From Eurosta solidaginis (Eukaryota > Arthropoda > Insecta > Diptera > Tephritidae), in contig NC_090320.1 of the NCBI RefSeq assembly GCF_040869045.1, forward strand, positions 247,194,978-247,258,977: a stretch of 64,000 nt of DNA. The letters run 5' to 3'. A program made the translations under genes and the position numbers. Shown here one piece after another: positions 44,561 to 54,730 of the stretch. Positions within the stretch are counted from its first letter, which is position 1. Each line of letters begins with the position of its first letter. The notes below the pieces were generated by a model. That model was not told the origin of the DNA. It did not search any database and was given only the letters and a program-made list of their open reading frames with translations.

Positions 44561-45682
44561 TCCATCTACCCCAACGGGATCGATAGGACCAATCCCCTTT
44601 GTACCCATATGGGAAGGAATGAAGACTCATCTCTTTTGTCATCAAAAAGTGTTAGTTTTCGTAGGAGGTTATGTACATTTTAAATGCAATATTAAAACTT
44701 GCAAAAAATTGCTAAATACATCTATGTAAAAAAGTTATTAAGTCGCCAACTCATTCCAAGAGATATGGGTCGACGATAATAGAACATATGGTCCAAGTCA
44801 TTTAGGTTCTGTATAGGGCGCCGCACATTTCTTAAGTACATAATTCGAATCAATCACCTATAATTTTTCTTATTTAACTCACTTCGTTGCCGCTTCTTTT
44901 ATGTTTCTTAAAATGGGCTACATAGATTTCAACCTGACTAAGCCCAACTGTACCCAAAAGAGACTAGATGGGATCAACTATGCTCCAATGTATACAAAAG
45001 AGAGCAATCGGAGATCGCTCTCTCTAGGGATTGCCCACACTATTTTTTGCAGGGTGAAATATGTGTAAGGCATAACATACATACATACATACATGCATAC
45101 GTATGGATGCGCTATGTGTACTGATTCAGGGGTATGACAGCCATACCCTTAAAAATATATGTAAGGTCCTGTATAATGGTATATTAAGAGGGTTTCTTAT
45201 GTCATCAGAAACTTAGTAAAGCCGGAAATAAAAATGTATAATAATGTAGTTGCGTTTGCATGTGAAGGCAAATGTAAATGTATGTATGGATGTACGAATA
45301 ATTTCATAAACGCTTAGAAAATGTATATATGCATATTCTGCCTACCCCATGATTTCCGTTGCATTGCGTGAGTTGTCAAAATCCAAGATGACATCATTAT
45401 GAGAAATGTAATTCCACGTTGACATTTTAATAATGATTAACGTGATAGAAAAGGCAAATTCTTTGCCGTATTTAAATCTTCTATCCTGGATGCAGCGATT
45501 TTTTTTTAGCTTTCGGGTTTGTGGATATTAGCCGCTTCTTACGACAGAAGTTCTTTTTTGCGAAATTTGCTGAGTCCCTTAATTAACAGGGGCGATAACG
45601 TCGATCATCAAAGCGCCCTGTAGGTAAACATCAAAGTGCCATCAGCGACAACACAAAGTAAAAGAGAAATATGTGTACACTG
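44561..45682. other. Unassigned DNA
   Basis: No supported gene. A (CATA)n microsatellite lies at about 45068-45100. 45520-45600 holds a decayed phrase like the 5' part of family B. Confidence 0.4.
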
Positions 45683-45790
45683 GTTGTTGTTATTGTTGTT
45701 GCATTAACAATAAAGGCATTCTCTGAAGGTTTTAAGGGAGCTTTATCGATGTTGATGCTCCTTTGCCGGATATGAATCAACTGTGCACAA
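45683..45790 (-). repeat. Family-B fragment
   Basis: The plus strand reads GTTGTTATTGTTGTTGCATT, then the hairpin region (TTCTCTGAAGG...AAGGGAG) and TTTATCGATGTTGATGC, the complement of the family-B 3' end. Truncated. Confidence 0.55.
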
Positions 45791-45859
45791 ATCGTTGATT
45801 CGTAATTGACCGTTTTAGTAGTCAAATGAACAAAAAAAGTTGTTGCGACAGCTTTGTAC

Positions 45860-46097
45860 GAAAGTACCTATGTTGCGGCATTTGCAACGCAGATGAGTTT
45901 TCACTGAGATCTTTTCATGCCAGAAATACATTCGGAGTGCTTGCCGAACAGTGCCGAGGGGCGACCACGCTTTAGAAAATTTTCTTCTAATTGAAAAACC
46001 TGATTTCTAAAATTTTTATGTTGCTTTGCCCGGGGTGTGAACCCAGGGTTATCGGTGTGGTAGGCGGAGCACGCTACCATCACACCACGGCGGCCGC
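45860..46097 (-). mobile_element. tRNA-derived SINE, second copy
   Basis: On the minus strand the head reads GGCCGCCGTGGTGTGATGG, with B-box-like GGTTCACACCC about 55 nt in. The GTGGTCGCCCCTCGGC and CTCATCTGCGTTGCAAATGCC body follows, matching 19916-20261. It has an internal deletion near the 3' end. It is not a functional tRNA gene, since head and body are continuous and no acceptor stem closes. Confidence 0.75.
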
Positions 46098-46640
46098 CAT
46101 ATACGTACGTAAACATGTGCATACATATAGCACACAGCATACATAAGTACAAAGTAGAGAGCGCAGGAGCGTAAAATTCTCTTTGAAATTTGCTCATGTA
46201 TTGATAGTTGATCGCCGTTGAAATGACCTGTAAGATCAGTTGTGTTAATAGAAAAATCAGTTAGATTTATTAGGAATCTGTAAATTTTACAAAATTTTGT
46301 TAACTTAAGAGAGGAAATTTATCTTCTGTTGCAATGACTAAACTAATTTGTTCGCTTGACAAAGAACTCGGTCGAATTAACCATAATTCGATCAATTTCA
46401 CCGAATCTCCGTTAAGTCAAGAACAACAGAACCGATTTGTTCATATTACTAGCACCATTTCTTTCAGTGCAGTTTTTTGACCGAACTAGGTGGAAGTATT
46501 GCGGCTTCCCTTTACTTGGGTCTATTCGAGGAAGAAATCACTTATAAATGAAACAACGCGGTACGCCGCGATAGTTCAAGTAGGTATAGCTTACGTACCA
46601 GTTGTTGTGCTCTCCCAACGAAAATTCATTCGTAATCCCA
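46098..46640. other. Unassigned DNA
   Basis: No gene or repeat recognised. Confidence 0.4.
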
Positions 46641-46850
46641 GTCAGCGTCTTATTTTGTTTTGTTAATTTTCCGACAGGGTGGATAAGTGATGTATATTGG
46701 TAAGATTTTCCGTCATCCCTTGTCAAATTTGTTTTCGAGACAAACCGGTTTCGGCGTTATGCCATCATCAGTGTCGATTTTCGATCGAAACCAAATTTGA
46801 CAAGGGATGACGGAAAATCGTTGCAATATACACCGGAGTAGATACCACAC
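46641..46850 (-). mobile_element. Penelope-like terminal remnant with hairpin
   Basis: A perfect 27-bp inverted repeat (46704-46730 and 46793-46819) brackets the hammerhead motif at 46739-46775. The sequence is shared with 4231-4330, and to its left lies the same ATTTTCCGACAGG block. There is no coding sequence. Assignment to Penelope-like elements rests on the inverted arms and the ribozyme core. Confidence 0.55.
46739..46775 (-). ncRNA. Candidate hammerhead ribozyme 2
   Basis: On the minus strand: stem I GACA, core CTGATGA, one unpaired T, stem II GGC/GCC with a 5-nt loop, GAA, palindromic stem III ACCGGT, cleavage-position T, closing stem I TGTC. All core bases are canonical and stem I is a perfect 4 bp. 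This is the best hammerhead in the window. Stem II is short (3 bp) and carries the same extra base as the others. Confidence 0.7.
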
Positions 46851-47350
46851 CGGCGGAGAGTTGTATTACTTACTTACTTAATTAGCCAGGTTGTCACCTC
46901 CCGTTTGTTCCCACTAATGCTCTGTGGCTAGCCAGTGGATACTTACCCTGGTTATTACCTGGCGAATGGTGGCCAGTCCCCACTTGCATGGACTTCTATA
47001 CACGGCTCCATCCTCCTGCGTAGATAAAATTGTTAACCTTGTGAACGCATCATCACAGATTCATCTTTGAAATCTATAGAATTAAAGAGCGAAATATATG
47101 GCAACCCTTTTTCGCCGCTCCTCATATTGGGGGGAGAATTAATAACTTCCGTAGATTCTTTAGTAAAATTTACTAATATTTATTACACTACATATACACA
47201 TCTTATCCCAATTTCACACAAAGCTTTATGACATCATAAACTTTTTAAATAAAATAATAAACTTTCGCTGTATGAAATATTGAGTTCAATAACCGGTTTA
47301 ATGTAGAAAACTTAATTAATTCTTTCATAAGCTGTCCATGTGAAATTTGT
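46851..47350. other. Unassigned DNA, 3' flank of Lys-rich gene
   Basis: 46866-46885 has ACTTACTTACTTAATTAGCC, like the tail of the RTE-like LINEs but followed by different sequence. The rest is AT-rich with no gene. Confidence 0.4.
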
Positions 47351-47356
47351 TTTATT
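47351..47356 (-). terminator. PolyA signal of the Lys-rich gene
   Basis: The minus strand reads AATAAA here, about 110 nt after the stop codon at 47465-47467, a normal distance for a short 3' UTR. Confidence 0.6.
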
Positions 47357-47464
47357 GTATTGCTTGATCACATTTTTTTTAATTTTGCAGCTAACAATCT
47401 CCTTTGATTTTTTTTTGATTACCCAAATTTACAGAAAACTATAGAACATTTTCCCAGCTCTACC

Positions 47465-48220
47465 TCAAGACTCACTTTTCTCTTCTTTTTTGCTTTTCTT
47501 TTCCTTCTCTTTCTTACTCTCCTTTTTGTTTCCTTCCTTTTGTTTTTTCTTCTTCTCACCCTTCTTGCCATACTCTTCTTTCTCTTCATGATGTTTCTTC
47601 TTTTTCTGTTTCTTTTTATATTTCTTCTCATCTTCATCTTTATGTCCCTTTTGATAGTGTTCCTTATGTTTTTTATGTTCCTTCTTTTTGCCTGCTTCAG
47701 AGTGTTCACCCTTCTTGTGTCCACCCTCCTCCTCTAATTCATGCTTATGATCCTTTCCGTATTTCTTGTGATGTCCTTCTTTATGTTCATCGTCATAGAA
47801 TTTCTTTTCTTTCTTATATTCGTCCTTATCGATTTTTTTATGATATTCTAACTCCTTGTGCCCCTTCTTGTGTTTCTTTTTGTGATGATGTTTTCCACCC
47901 TTCTTATGTTCGCCGAGCTCCTTCTTTTCACCATGCTCCTCCTCTTCATCGTAGTATGTTTTCTTTTTCTCACCTTTATTACCATATTTATGTTCGTGGT
48001 CTTCTTCTTCATGGTGCTTCTTTTCGTCCTCATCCCATTCCTTGTGCTCTTTGTGGCCCTTATCGCCCTTGTGCTTTTTTTCTTTATGCTCCTCTTTGTG
48101 ATACTTTTCACCCTCCTCTTTCTTTTCTTCAGAGGATTCCTCCTTTTCTTCCTTCTTCTTTGCTGTCACATACGTGATCAGCAGCGCTAGCAACAGAAAT
48201 ACTTTCAGGTGGCGACGCAT
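47465..48220 (-). CDS. Secreted Lys/Glu/His-rich low-complexity protein
   Basis: A single uninterrupted frame encodes 251 residues from ATG 48220. It opens with a clear signal peptide (MRRHLKVFLLLALLITYVTA), probably cut before KKKEEKE. The rest is highly charged, with repeated HKE, EKK, KKH, GHK and EEE motifs and no cysteine. An in-frame ATG at 48253 exists, but it would put 11 polar residues before the signal peptide and lies upstream of the start site implied by the TATA box (48273-48267), so I chose 48220. Insects have similar secreted His/Lys-rich proteins; metal or calcium binding is only a guess. No transposon signature. AATAAA lies downstream. Confidence 0.75.
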   Translation of the reverse strand: MRRHLKVFLLLALLITYVTAKKKEEKEESSEEKKEEGEKYHKEEHKEKKHKGDKGHKEHKEWDEDEKKHHEEEDHEHKYGNKGEKKKTYYDEEEEHGEKKELGEHKKGGKHHHKKKHKKGHKELEYHKKIDKDEYKKEKKFYDDEHKEGHHKKYGKDHKHELEEEGGHKKGEHSEAGKKKEHKKHKEHYQKGHKDEDEKKYKKKQKKKKHHEEKEEYGKKGEKKKKQKEGNKKESKKEKEKKSKKEEKSES

Positions 48221-48266
48221 TTTCGGTTGCGGACAATCTGCCACTGTAACCATTGTTGTGAGCCAG

Positions 48267-48273
48267 TTTTATA
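48267..48273 (-). promoter_or_regulatory. TATA box of the Lys-rich gene
   Basis: TATAAAA on the minus strand. A start about 30 nt downstream falls near 48246-48243, in GTTACAGTGG, where ACAGT resembles an arthropod initiator. That leaves a 5' UTR of about 25 nt before ATG 48220 and excludes ATG 48253 from the transcript. A TATA-type promoter suggests tissue- or stage-restricted expression. Confidence 0.6.
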
Positions 48274-48785
48274 GGGAAAATAAGCACAGTGTCTGAGATT
48301 TTGGTAACAAGTGAATGTATTGAATTTTATTACACTGAAAAAATTACTTAATTAACTTAATAAACTTTGGAATAAAACGGAGAGTTCAGCTATATACACA
48401 GAAGATTTTACAAGGGAACACAGAAAAAGGAACGAAGGACAGTGAAAGGCGAGTATAATTGGTAAAAGGAAATGTCGTGAGTGAGAGCGAGATGAAAATC
48501 TAGAAGTCGAATATGAAAAATTAATCAGTAAAGGGGAGGTTTATGAAAACGATTGGAAGAGGAGTAAAACGTGAAGCGCGACAGCAAGCACGAGACAAGG
48601 AAGAGATAGAGATGCGAAAAGCAAGACGAAAAGGAAAAGAAAACGTATTCTTGAACCTTTCTTAATACCACGGTTTATAAAGTCCACAATTCTCAAAAGA
48701 AATTTTAGAATAGCCTTTCAAGAGGGCAAAAATGAAAGCGAGAGTGTGCGCAGGAGTGGGGGTGGAAAAATTAAATTGTTCTTTA
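48274..48785. other. Upstream flank of the Lys-rich gene
   Basis: Purine-rich and AT-rich DNA with no gene; regulatory elements may lie here but none is recognisable. Confidence 0.35.
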
Positions 48786-49147
48786 AATAAGTTTTAGTTT
48801 CCTTCTTAATATAATTTACATTTACTTTGTTTTATTTTACTTTTGTTTTATAATTCAGTGTTCTCGTACACTTATTTTATTTTACATACCATTGATTTAA
48901 TTTTGTTTTATTTTATCCCATTTTGTTTTTTATATAATTTTCATTGTTTACAGTTTATATGTTTTACTTTATTTAATTTTTTTTAATTAATTTTATTTTA
49001 TTGATATTAGAACAAAAAAACAAAAACAAATTTTTAAAGCAGTATGAGCATGTTCCGCCAATTAAAAACAGATACTTATTTTATTTTATCAATTGTTTTT
49101 GTTTTTATCGGCCACTTTTTATATATATAACATTTTGGAAAACACAA
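48786..49147. repeat. (TTTTA/TTTTG)n-rich tract, left part
   Basis: TTTTATTTTA-type sequence with an island (48998-49080: GATATTAGA, then AAAGCAGTATGAGCATG). The island resembles the one at 54130-54305, but without the hammerhead. It is interrupted by family-A elements and resumes at 53492. Confidence 0.7.
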
Positions 49148-49541
49148 AAAACCTGATAATTTAGTAAATAATACACCTAGAATGTGAAAATTTGACGCGT
49201 GGACTGATATTGAGACTTTTGATAAAAATTTAGAAAAAATTTTTTAAATGGGCGTGGCACCGCCCACTAATGATAAAATCAATTTTACAAATATTAGTAA
49301 TCATAAATCAAAAATCGTTTAACCTATCGTAACAAAATTCGGCAGAGTGGTTACCTTTACCATATGGAATGCTTGAAGAAAAATTAACGAAATCGGTTAA
49401 GACCACGCCCACTTTTATATAAAAGACTTTTAAAAGGGTCGTGGATGAATAAAACTTATCTTTGCATAAAAGAGCTTTATATCAATAGTATTTCATTTCC
49501 CAAATGGATTTATAACAATAAATAGGAAAAACTTCAAATTT

Positions 49542-52500
49542 AACAAGTAGGGAAGGTTAAGTTCGGGTGTAACCGAACATTACATACTCAGTTGAGACAA
49601 CATAAGGGAAAATAACCATGTAGGAAAATGAACCGAGGGAAACCCTGGAATGTGTTTGTATGACATGTGTATCAAATGAAAGGCATTAAAGAGTATTTTA
49701 TAAGGGAGTGGGCCATAGTTCTATAGGTGGACGCCATTTAGGGATATAGCCATAAAGGTGGATCAGGGTTAACTCTAGAATGCGTTTGTACGATATGGGT
49801 ATCAAAAGAAAGGTGTTAATGAGTATTTTAAAAGGGAGTAATTCTTAGTTGCATAGGTGGACGCCGTTTCAGGATATCGCCATAAAGGTGGACCAGGTGT
49901 GACCCTAGAATTTGTTTGTACGATATGGGTATCAAATTAAAGGTATTTCATTTCATTTCATTTCATTGAGGGTTTTAAAAGGGAGTGGTGGTTGTTGTAT
50001 AGGTGGTCGCCTTTTCGAGATATCGCCATCAATGTGGACCAGGGGTGACTCTAGAATACGTTTGTACGATATGGGTATCAAATGAAAGGTGTTAATGAGT
50101 ATTTTAAATGGGAGTAATCCTTAGTTCCATAGGTGGACGCCGTTTCGAGATATCGCCATAAAGGTGGACCAGGGGTGACCCTAGAATTTGTTTGTACAAT
50201 ATGGGTATCAAAAGAAAGGTGTTAATGAGTATTTTAAAAGGGAGTGGGCCTTAGTTCTATAGGTGGACGCCGTTTCGAAACATCGCCATAAAGGTGGATC
50301 AGGGCTGACTCTAGAATGCGTTTGTACGATATGGGTATCAAAAGAAAGGTGTTAATGAGTATTTTAAAAGGGAGTAATTCTTAGTTCCATAGGTGGACGC
50401 CGTTTCGGGATATCGCCATAAAGGTGGACCAGGTGTGACCCTAGAATTTGTTTGTACGATATGGGTATCAAATTAAAGGTATTTCATTTCATTTCACTTC
50501 ATTGAGGGTTTTAAAAGGGAGTGGTGGTTGTTGTATAGGTGGTCGCCTTTTCGAGATACCGCCATAAAGGTGGACCAGGGGTGACTCTAGAATGCGTTAG
50601 TACGATATGGGTATCAAAAAAAAGGTGGTAATGAGTATTTTAAAAAGGAGTAATCCTTAGTTCCATAGGTGGACGCCGTTTCGAGATATCGCCATAAAGG
50701 TGGACCAGAGGTGACTCTAGAATTTGTTTGTACAATGTGGGTATCAAAAGAAAGGTGTTAATAAGTATTTTAAATGGGAGTAATCCTTAGTTCCATAGGT
50801 GGACGTCGTTTCGAGATATCGCCATAAAGGTGGACCAGGGGTGACTCTAGAATGCGTTAGTACGATATGGGTATCAAAAAAAAGGTGGTAATGAGTATTT
50901 TAAAAAGGAGTAATCCTTAGTTCCATAGGTGGACGCCGTTTCGAGATATCGCCATAAAGGTGGACCAGGGGTGACCGCAGAATTTGTTTGTACAATATGG
51001 GTATCAAAAAAAAGGTGTTAATGAGTATTTTAAAAGGGAGTAATCTTTAGTTCCATAGGTGGACGCAGTTTCGAGATATCGCCATAAAGGTGGAGCAGGG
51101 GTGACCCTAGAATTTGTTTGTACAATATGGGTATCAAAAGAAAGGTGTTAATGAGTATTTTAAAAGGGAGTAATCCTTAGTTCCATAGGTGGACGCCGTT
51201 TCGAGATACCGCCATAAAGGTGGACCAGGGGTGACTCTAGAATTCGTTTGTGCAATATGGGTATCAAACGAAAGGTGTTAATGAGTATTTTAAAAGGGAG
51301 GGGGCCTTAGTTCTATAGGTGGACGCCTTTTCGAGGTATCGCAATAAAGGTGGACCAGGGGTGACTCTGGACTTTGTTTGTACGATATGGGTATCAAACG
51401 AAAGGTGTTAATGAGTATTTTAAAAGGGAGGGGGCCTTAGTTCTATAGGTGGACGCCTTTTCGAGGTATCGCAATAAAGGTGGACCAGGGGTGACTCTGG
51501 ACTTTGTTTGTACGATATGGGTATCAAATGAAAGGTGTTAATGAGTATTTTAAAATGACATGGGGCTTAGTTCTATAGGTGGACGCCTTTTCTTGATATC
51601 GCCATAAAGGTGGGCCAGGGGTGACTCTAGAATGAGTTTGTACGATATGGGTATCAAATTAAAGGTATGAATGAGAGTTTTAAAAGGGAGTGGTGGTAGT
51701 TGTATATGTGAAGGCGTTTTCCAGATATCGACCAAAATGTGGACCAGGGTGACCCAGAACTTCATCTCTTGGATACCGCTAATTTATTTATATATGTAAT
51801 ACCTGCCCCGATTTTAAGGGTTTTTTATTTCACCCTTCAGAACTTTTTCATTTTCTTCTACTTAATATGGTAGGTGTCACAACCATTTTACAAAGTTTTT
51901 TCTAAAGTTATATTTCGCGTCAATAAACCAATCCAATTACCTCACCATGTTTCATCCCTTTTTTCGTATTTGGTATAGAATTATTGCATTTTTTTCATTT
52001 TTCGTAATTTTCGATATCGAAAAAGTGGGCATGGTCATTGTTGGATTTCGTTCCTTTTTCATACCAAGATAAAGTGAGCTCAAGTAAGCACGTGAACTAA
52101 GTTCAATAAATATATGTTGATTTTTGCTCAAGTTATCGTGTTAACGGCCATGCGGAAGGACAGACGGAAGACTGTGTATAAAAACTGGGCGTGGCATCAG
52201 CCGATTTGGCCGTTTTCACAGAAAACAGTTAACATCATAAAATGTATGCCCTCACCAAATTTCAAAAGGGTTGGTTAATTTTTGTTCGACTTATGGCGTT
52301 AAAAGTATCCTAGACAAATTAAATGAAAAAGGGCGGAGCCACGCCCATTTTGAAATTTTATTTTATTTTTGTATTTTGTTGCACCATATCATTACTGGAG
52401 TTGAATGTTGACATAATTTACTTATATACTGTAAAGATATTAAGTTTTTTGTTAAAATTTTACTTTAAAAAAATTTTTTTTTTAAAAGTGGGCGTGGTCC

Positions 52501-53072
52501 TTCTCCGATTTCGGTAATTCTTATTAGGCGTACATATAGTAATAGGAGTAACGTCCCTGCCAAATTTCATCACGATATCTTCAACGACTGACAAATTACA
52601 GCTTGCAAAATTTTTAAATTACCTTCTTTTAAATGTGGGCGGTGCCACGCCCATTGTCTAAAATTTTACTAATTTTCTATTCTGCGTCAGATGTTCAACT
52701 CATCTACCAAGTTTCGTCGCTTTATCTGTCTTTGGTAATGAATTATCGCACTTTTCCGGTTTTTCGAAATTTTCGATATCGAAAAAGTGGTCGTGGTTAT
52801 AGTTCGATATCGTTCATTTTAAATAGCGATCTGAGATGAGTGCTCAGGAACCTACATACCAAATTTCATCAAGATACCTCAAAATTTACTCAAGTTATCG
52901 TGTTAACGGACGGACGGACGGACGGACATGGCTCAATCAAATTTTTTTTCGATCCTGATTATTTTGATATATGGAAGTCTATATCTATCTCGATTCCTTT
53001 ATATGTGTACAACCAACCGTTATCCAATCAAACTTAATATACTCTGTGAGCTCTGCTCAACTGAGTATAAAA
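49542..53072 (+). mobile_element. Family-A element A4 (long, with minisatellite)
   Basis: It begins AACAAGTAGGGAAGG with GTAACCGAACATTACATACTC and ends CTCAACTGAGTATAAAA, which is the inverse of the ATACTCAGTTGAG near its start. A ~129-bp minisatellite fills 49620-51770. Unique sequence follows, with GGGCGTGG boxes, CGGACGGACGGACGGACATGG (52914-52930 region) and ATATGGAAGTCTATATCTAT. The small frames in the array and unique part have no family resemblance. About 3.5 kb; no transposase. Confidence 0.65.
49620..51770 (+). repeat. ~129-bp minisatellite array (about 16 units)
   Basis: Anchors AGGTGGACGCC.TTTCGAGATA recur about every 128-130 bp. Each unit contains GATATGGGTATCAAA, GTTAATGAGTATTTTAAAAGG and GGTGGACCAGGGGTGAC. 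Two units carry a local CATTTCATTTCATTTCA expansion (about 49945 and 50480). The exact unit count needs computation. Confidence 0.9.
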
Positions 53073-53491
53073 AAATGGGTGTGGCACCGCCCCTTTTATG
53101 ACTAAGCAATTTTCTATGTTTCGGGAGCCATAACTCGGAGAAAAATTAAGGGGTCGTAATAAAATTGGTTACACAAATTCTCTTTATAGTATAAATTATT
53201 TCTAGTAAAATGGACGGGATCGGTTAAAGACCACGGCAACTTAGATATAAAACAAGTTTAAAACGGTCGTAGAATAGAATATAAGCTGTAACTTAACAAA
53301 AAATATTTTTGAATCAATAATATTTCACTTAACAAGTTTTATTGTAAGAGGAAATGGGGAGACATTTTTTTAAACGTGCGGTGCCACTTGTTATGTAAAA
53401 AAGTAATTTATCTGAAATGAAATGTGCAATTGAAGCTCACGCTGAGTATATAATGTTCGATTACACCCGAACTTAGACACCTTTACTTGTT

Positions 53492-54730
53492 TTATTTTAT
53501 TATATTTAAATTAAATTTATTTTATTGTATTTTATTTTGTTTGATTTTATTTCATTTTATTTTATTTAGGTTATTTTAATTTATATTATTTTATACTGTT
53601 TTATTTTATTTTATTTTTCTTTATTTTGTTTTATTTTATTTTATTTCATTTTATTTATTGTAGTTAGTTTTTTTTTAATTTTATTTTATTTTATCTTTTT
53701 GTTTTGCTTTATTTTATTTTATTGTACTTAATTTTTAATTTTATTTTATTTTAAATTATTTGGATTTAATTTGGCTTATTTTACTTTATTTAATCTAAAA
53801 TTATTTTATTTTGGTTTATTTAAATTTTTTCTGTTTAACTTTATTCTTTTTCTATTTTACATATTTTTGATTTATTTTGTTTTATTTTACTTTACTTAAT
53901 TCTATTATATTTTATTTTTTCTTATTTTTGATTATATCATTATATTATTAAATTTTTTTTTTTTTTTTAGTTTTTTCTGTCTAACTAAAATTTTTCTATT
54001 TTATTTTATTTTGATTTATTTTGCTTTATTTAACGTTATTTATTATACCTTATTTTATTTTATTTTCTTTTATTTAATTTTATTTCATTTTATTTTAATT
54101 TATCTTATTTTATTTCATTTTATTTTAATTGATATTAGAGAAAAATTGTAAGTTTACAAACGGCCATGGTTACTAGGACATGTTTCTGAATTTCACTTCG
54201 TCATCAGCTAGCTTTTCGGGAGCTGAGCGTTGAACTCGATTCTCCAATCATCAATTACAAAAACCATTGTATAAAGCAATATGAGCAAAGCTCGCTAATT
54301 AAATACATATGATCATTTTATTTTATTTTATTTTACTTGATTTTGTTTCACTTTTAATTTTATTTTGAATTATTTTACTTTGCATCCAGTTTCTTTCAGT
54401 GTTGTTTTACTTTATTTTAGTTTTTCTTATTTATCTTATTTTATTTTATTTTATTTTATTCTTTCTTATCTTGTTTTATTTTATATTCGTTTATTTCCTT
54501 TTGGTTTATTTAAATTTTTTTTTTGTTTAACTTTAGTTTTTTCTATTTTATTTTATTTTGATTTATTTCGTTTTATTTTGTTTTATTTTATTTTGCTTTA
54601 TTTCATTTCATTTTATATTTTTTTATTTTATTTTATTTTACTTTATTTTTGTTTTATTATATTTGGTTATATTTTATTAAAATTTCATTATTTTGCTATG
54701 CTATTTACTAGTTTCTCTCAATGTACTTAA
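53492..54730. repeat. (TTTTA)n-rich tract, right part
   Basis: TTTTATTTTATTTTG-type low-complexity DNA. It contains one island of ordinary complexity (54130-54305) that carries the third hammerhead motif. The apparent 121-codon frame at 54365-54730 is an artefact of the T-rich repeat. Confidence 0.8.
54173..54212 (-). ncRNA. Candidate hammerhead ribozyme 3
   Basis: On the minus strand: stem I GCTAG, core CTGATGA, one unpaired C, a 3-bp stem II GAA/TTC around a 6-nt loop, one unpaired A, GAA, palindromic stem III ACATGT, cleavage-position C, closing stem I CTAG plus a possible G-U pair. Core bases are canonical and stem I is 4-5 bp. Stem II is weak. It lies inside a T-rich repeat domain rather than a recognisable Penelope element. 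Confidence 0.6.

Larger units (their letters stand above)
49148..53491 (-). mobile_element. Family-A element, outer copy (split)
   Basis: Two pieces, 49148-49541 and 53073-53491, are consecutive parts of one minus-strand copy resembling A2. The left piece ends ATAGGAAAAACTTCAAATTT. The right piece resumes AAATGGGTGTGGCACC and runs to ACACCCGAACTTAGACACC. The insertion between them is the younger A4 element. Confidence 0.65.

Noticed and set aside
46020..46097. A functional tRNA gene on the minus strand
   Set aside because: A-box and B-box are present, but there is no closing acceptor stem and the sequence continues into a body shared with 19916-20261, so it is a SINE head.
47540..48190. Plus-strand hydrophobic frames opposite the Lys-rich gene
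   Set aside because: They are the antisense of AAA/GAA/CAC-rich codons, which always read as Phe/Leu/Val. The signal peptide, TATA box and polyA signal all support the minus strand.
48221..48253. Upstream ATG 48253 as the start of the Lys-rich protein
   Set aside because: It would precede the signal peptide with polar residues, and it lies upstream of the transcript start implied by the TATA box.
49620..51770. CRISPR-like or satellite array
   Set aside because: Units of ~129 bp adjoin with no unique spacers and lie inside an interspersed element, so this is a minisatellite and not a CRISPR array.
54365..54730. 121-codon membrane-protein-like frame
   Set aside because: It is built from TTTTATTTTA repeats, and the Phe/Leu/Tyr richness is a composition artefact.
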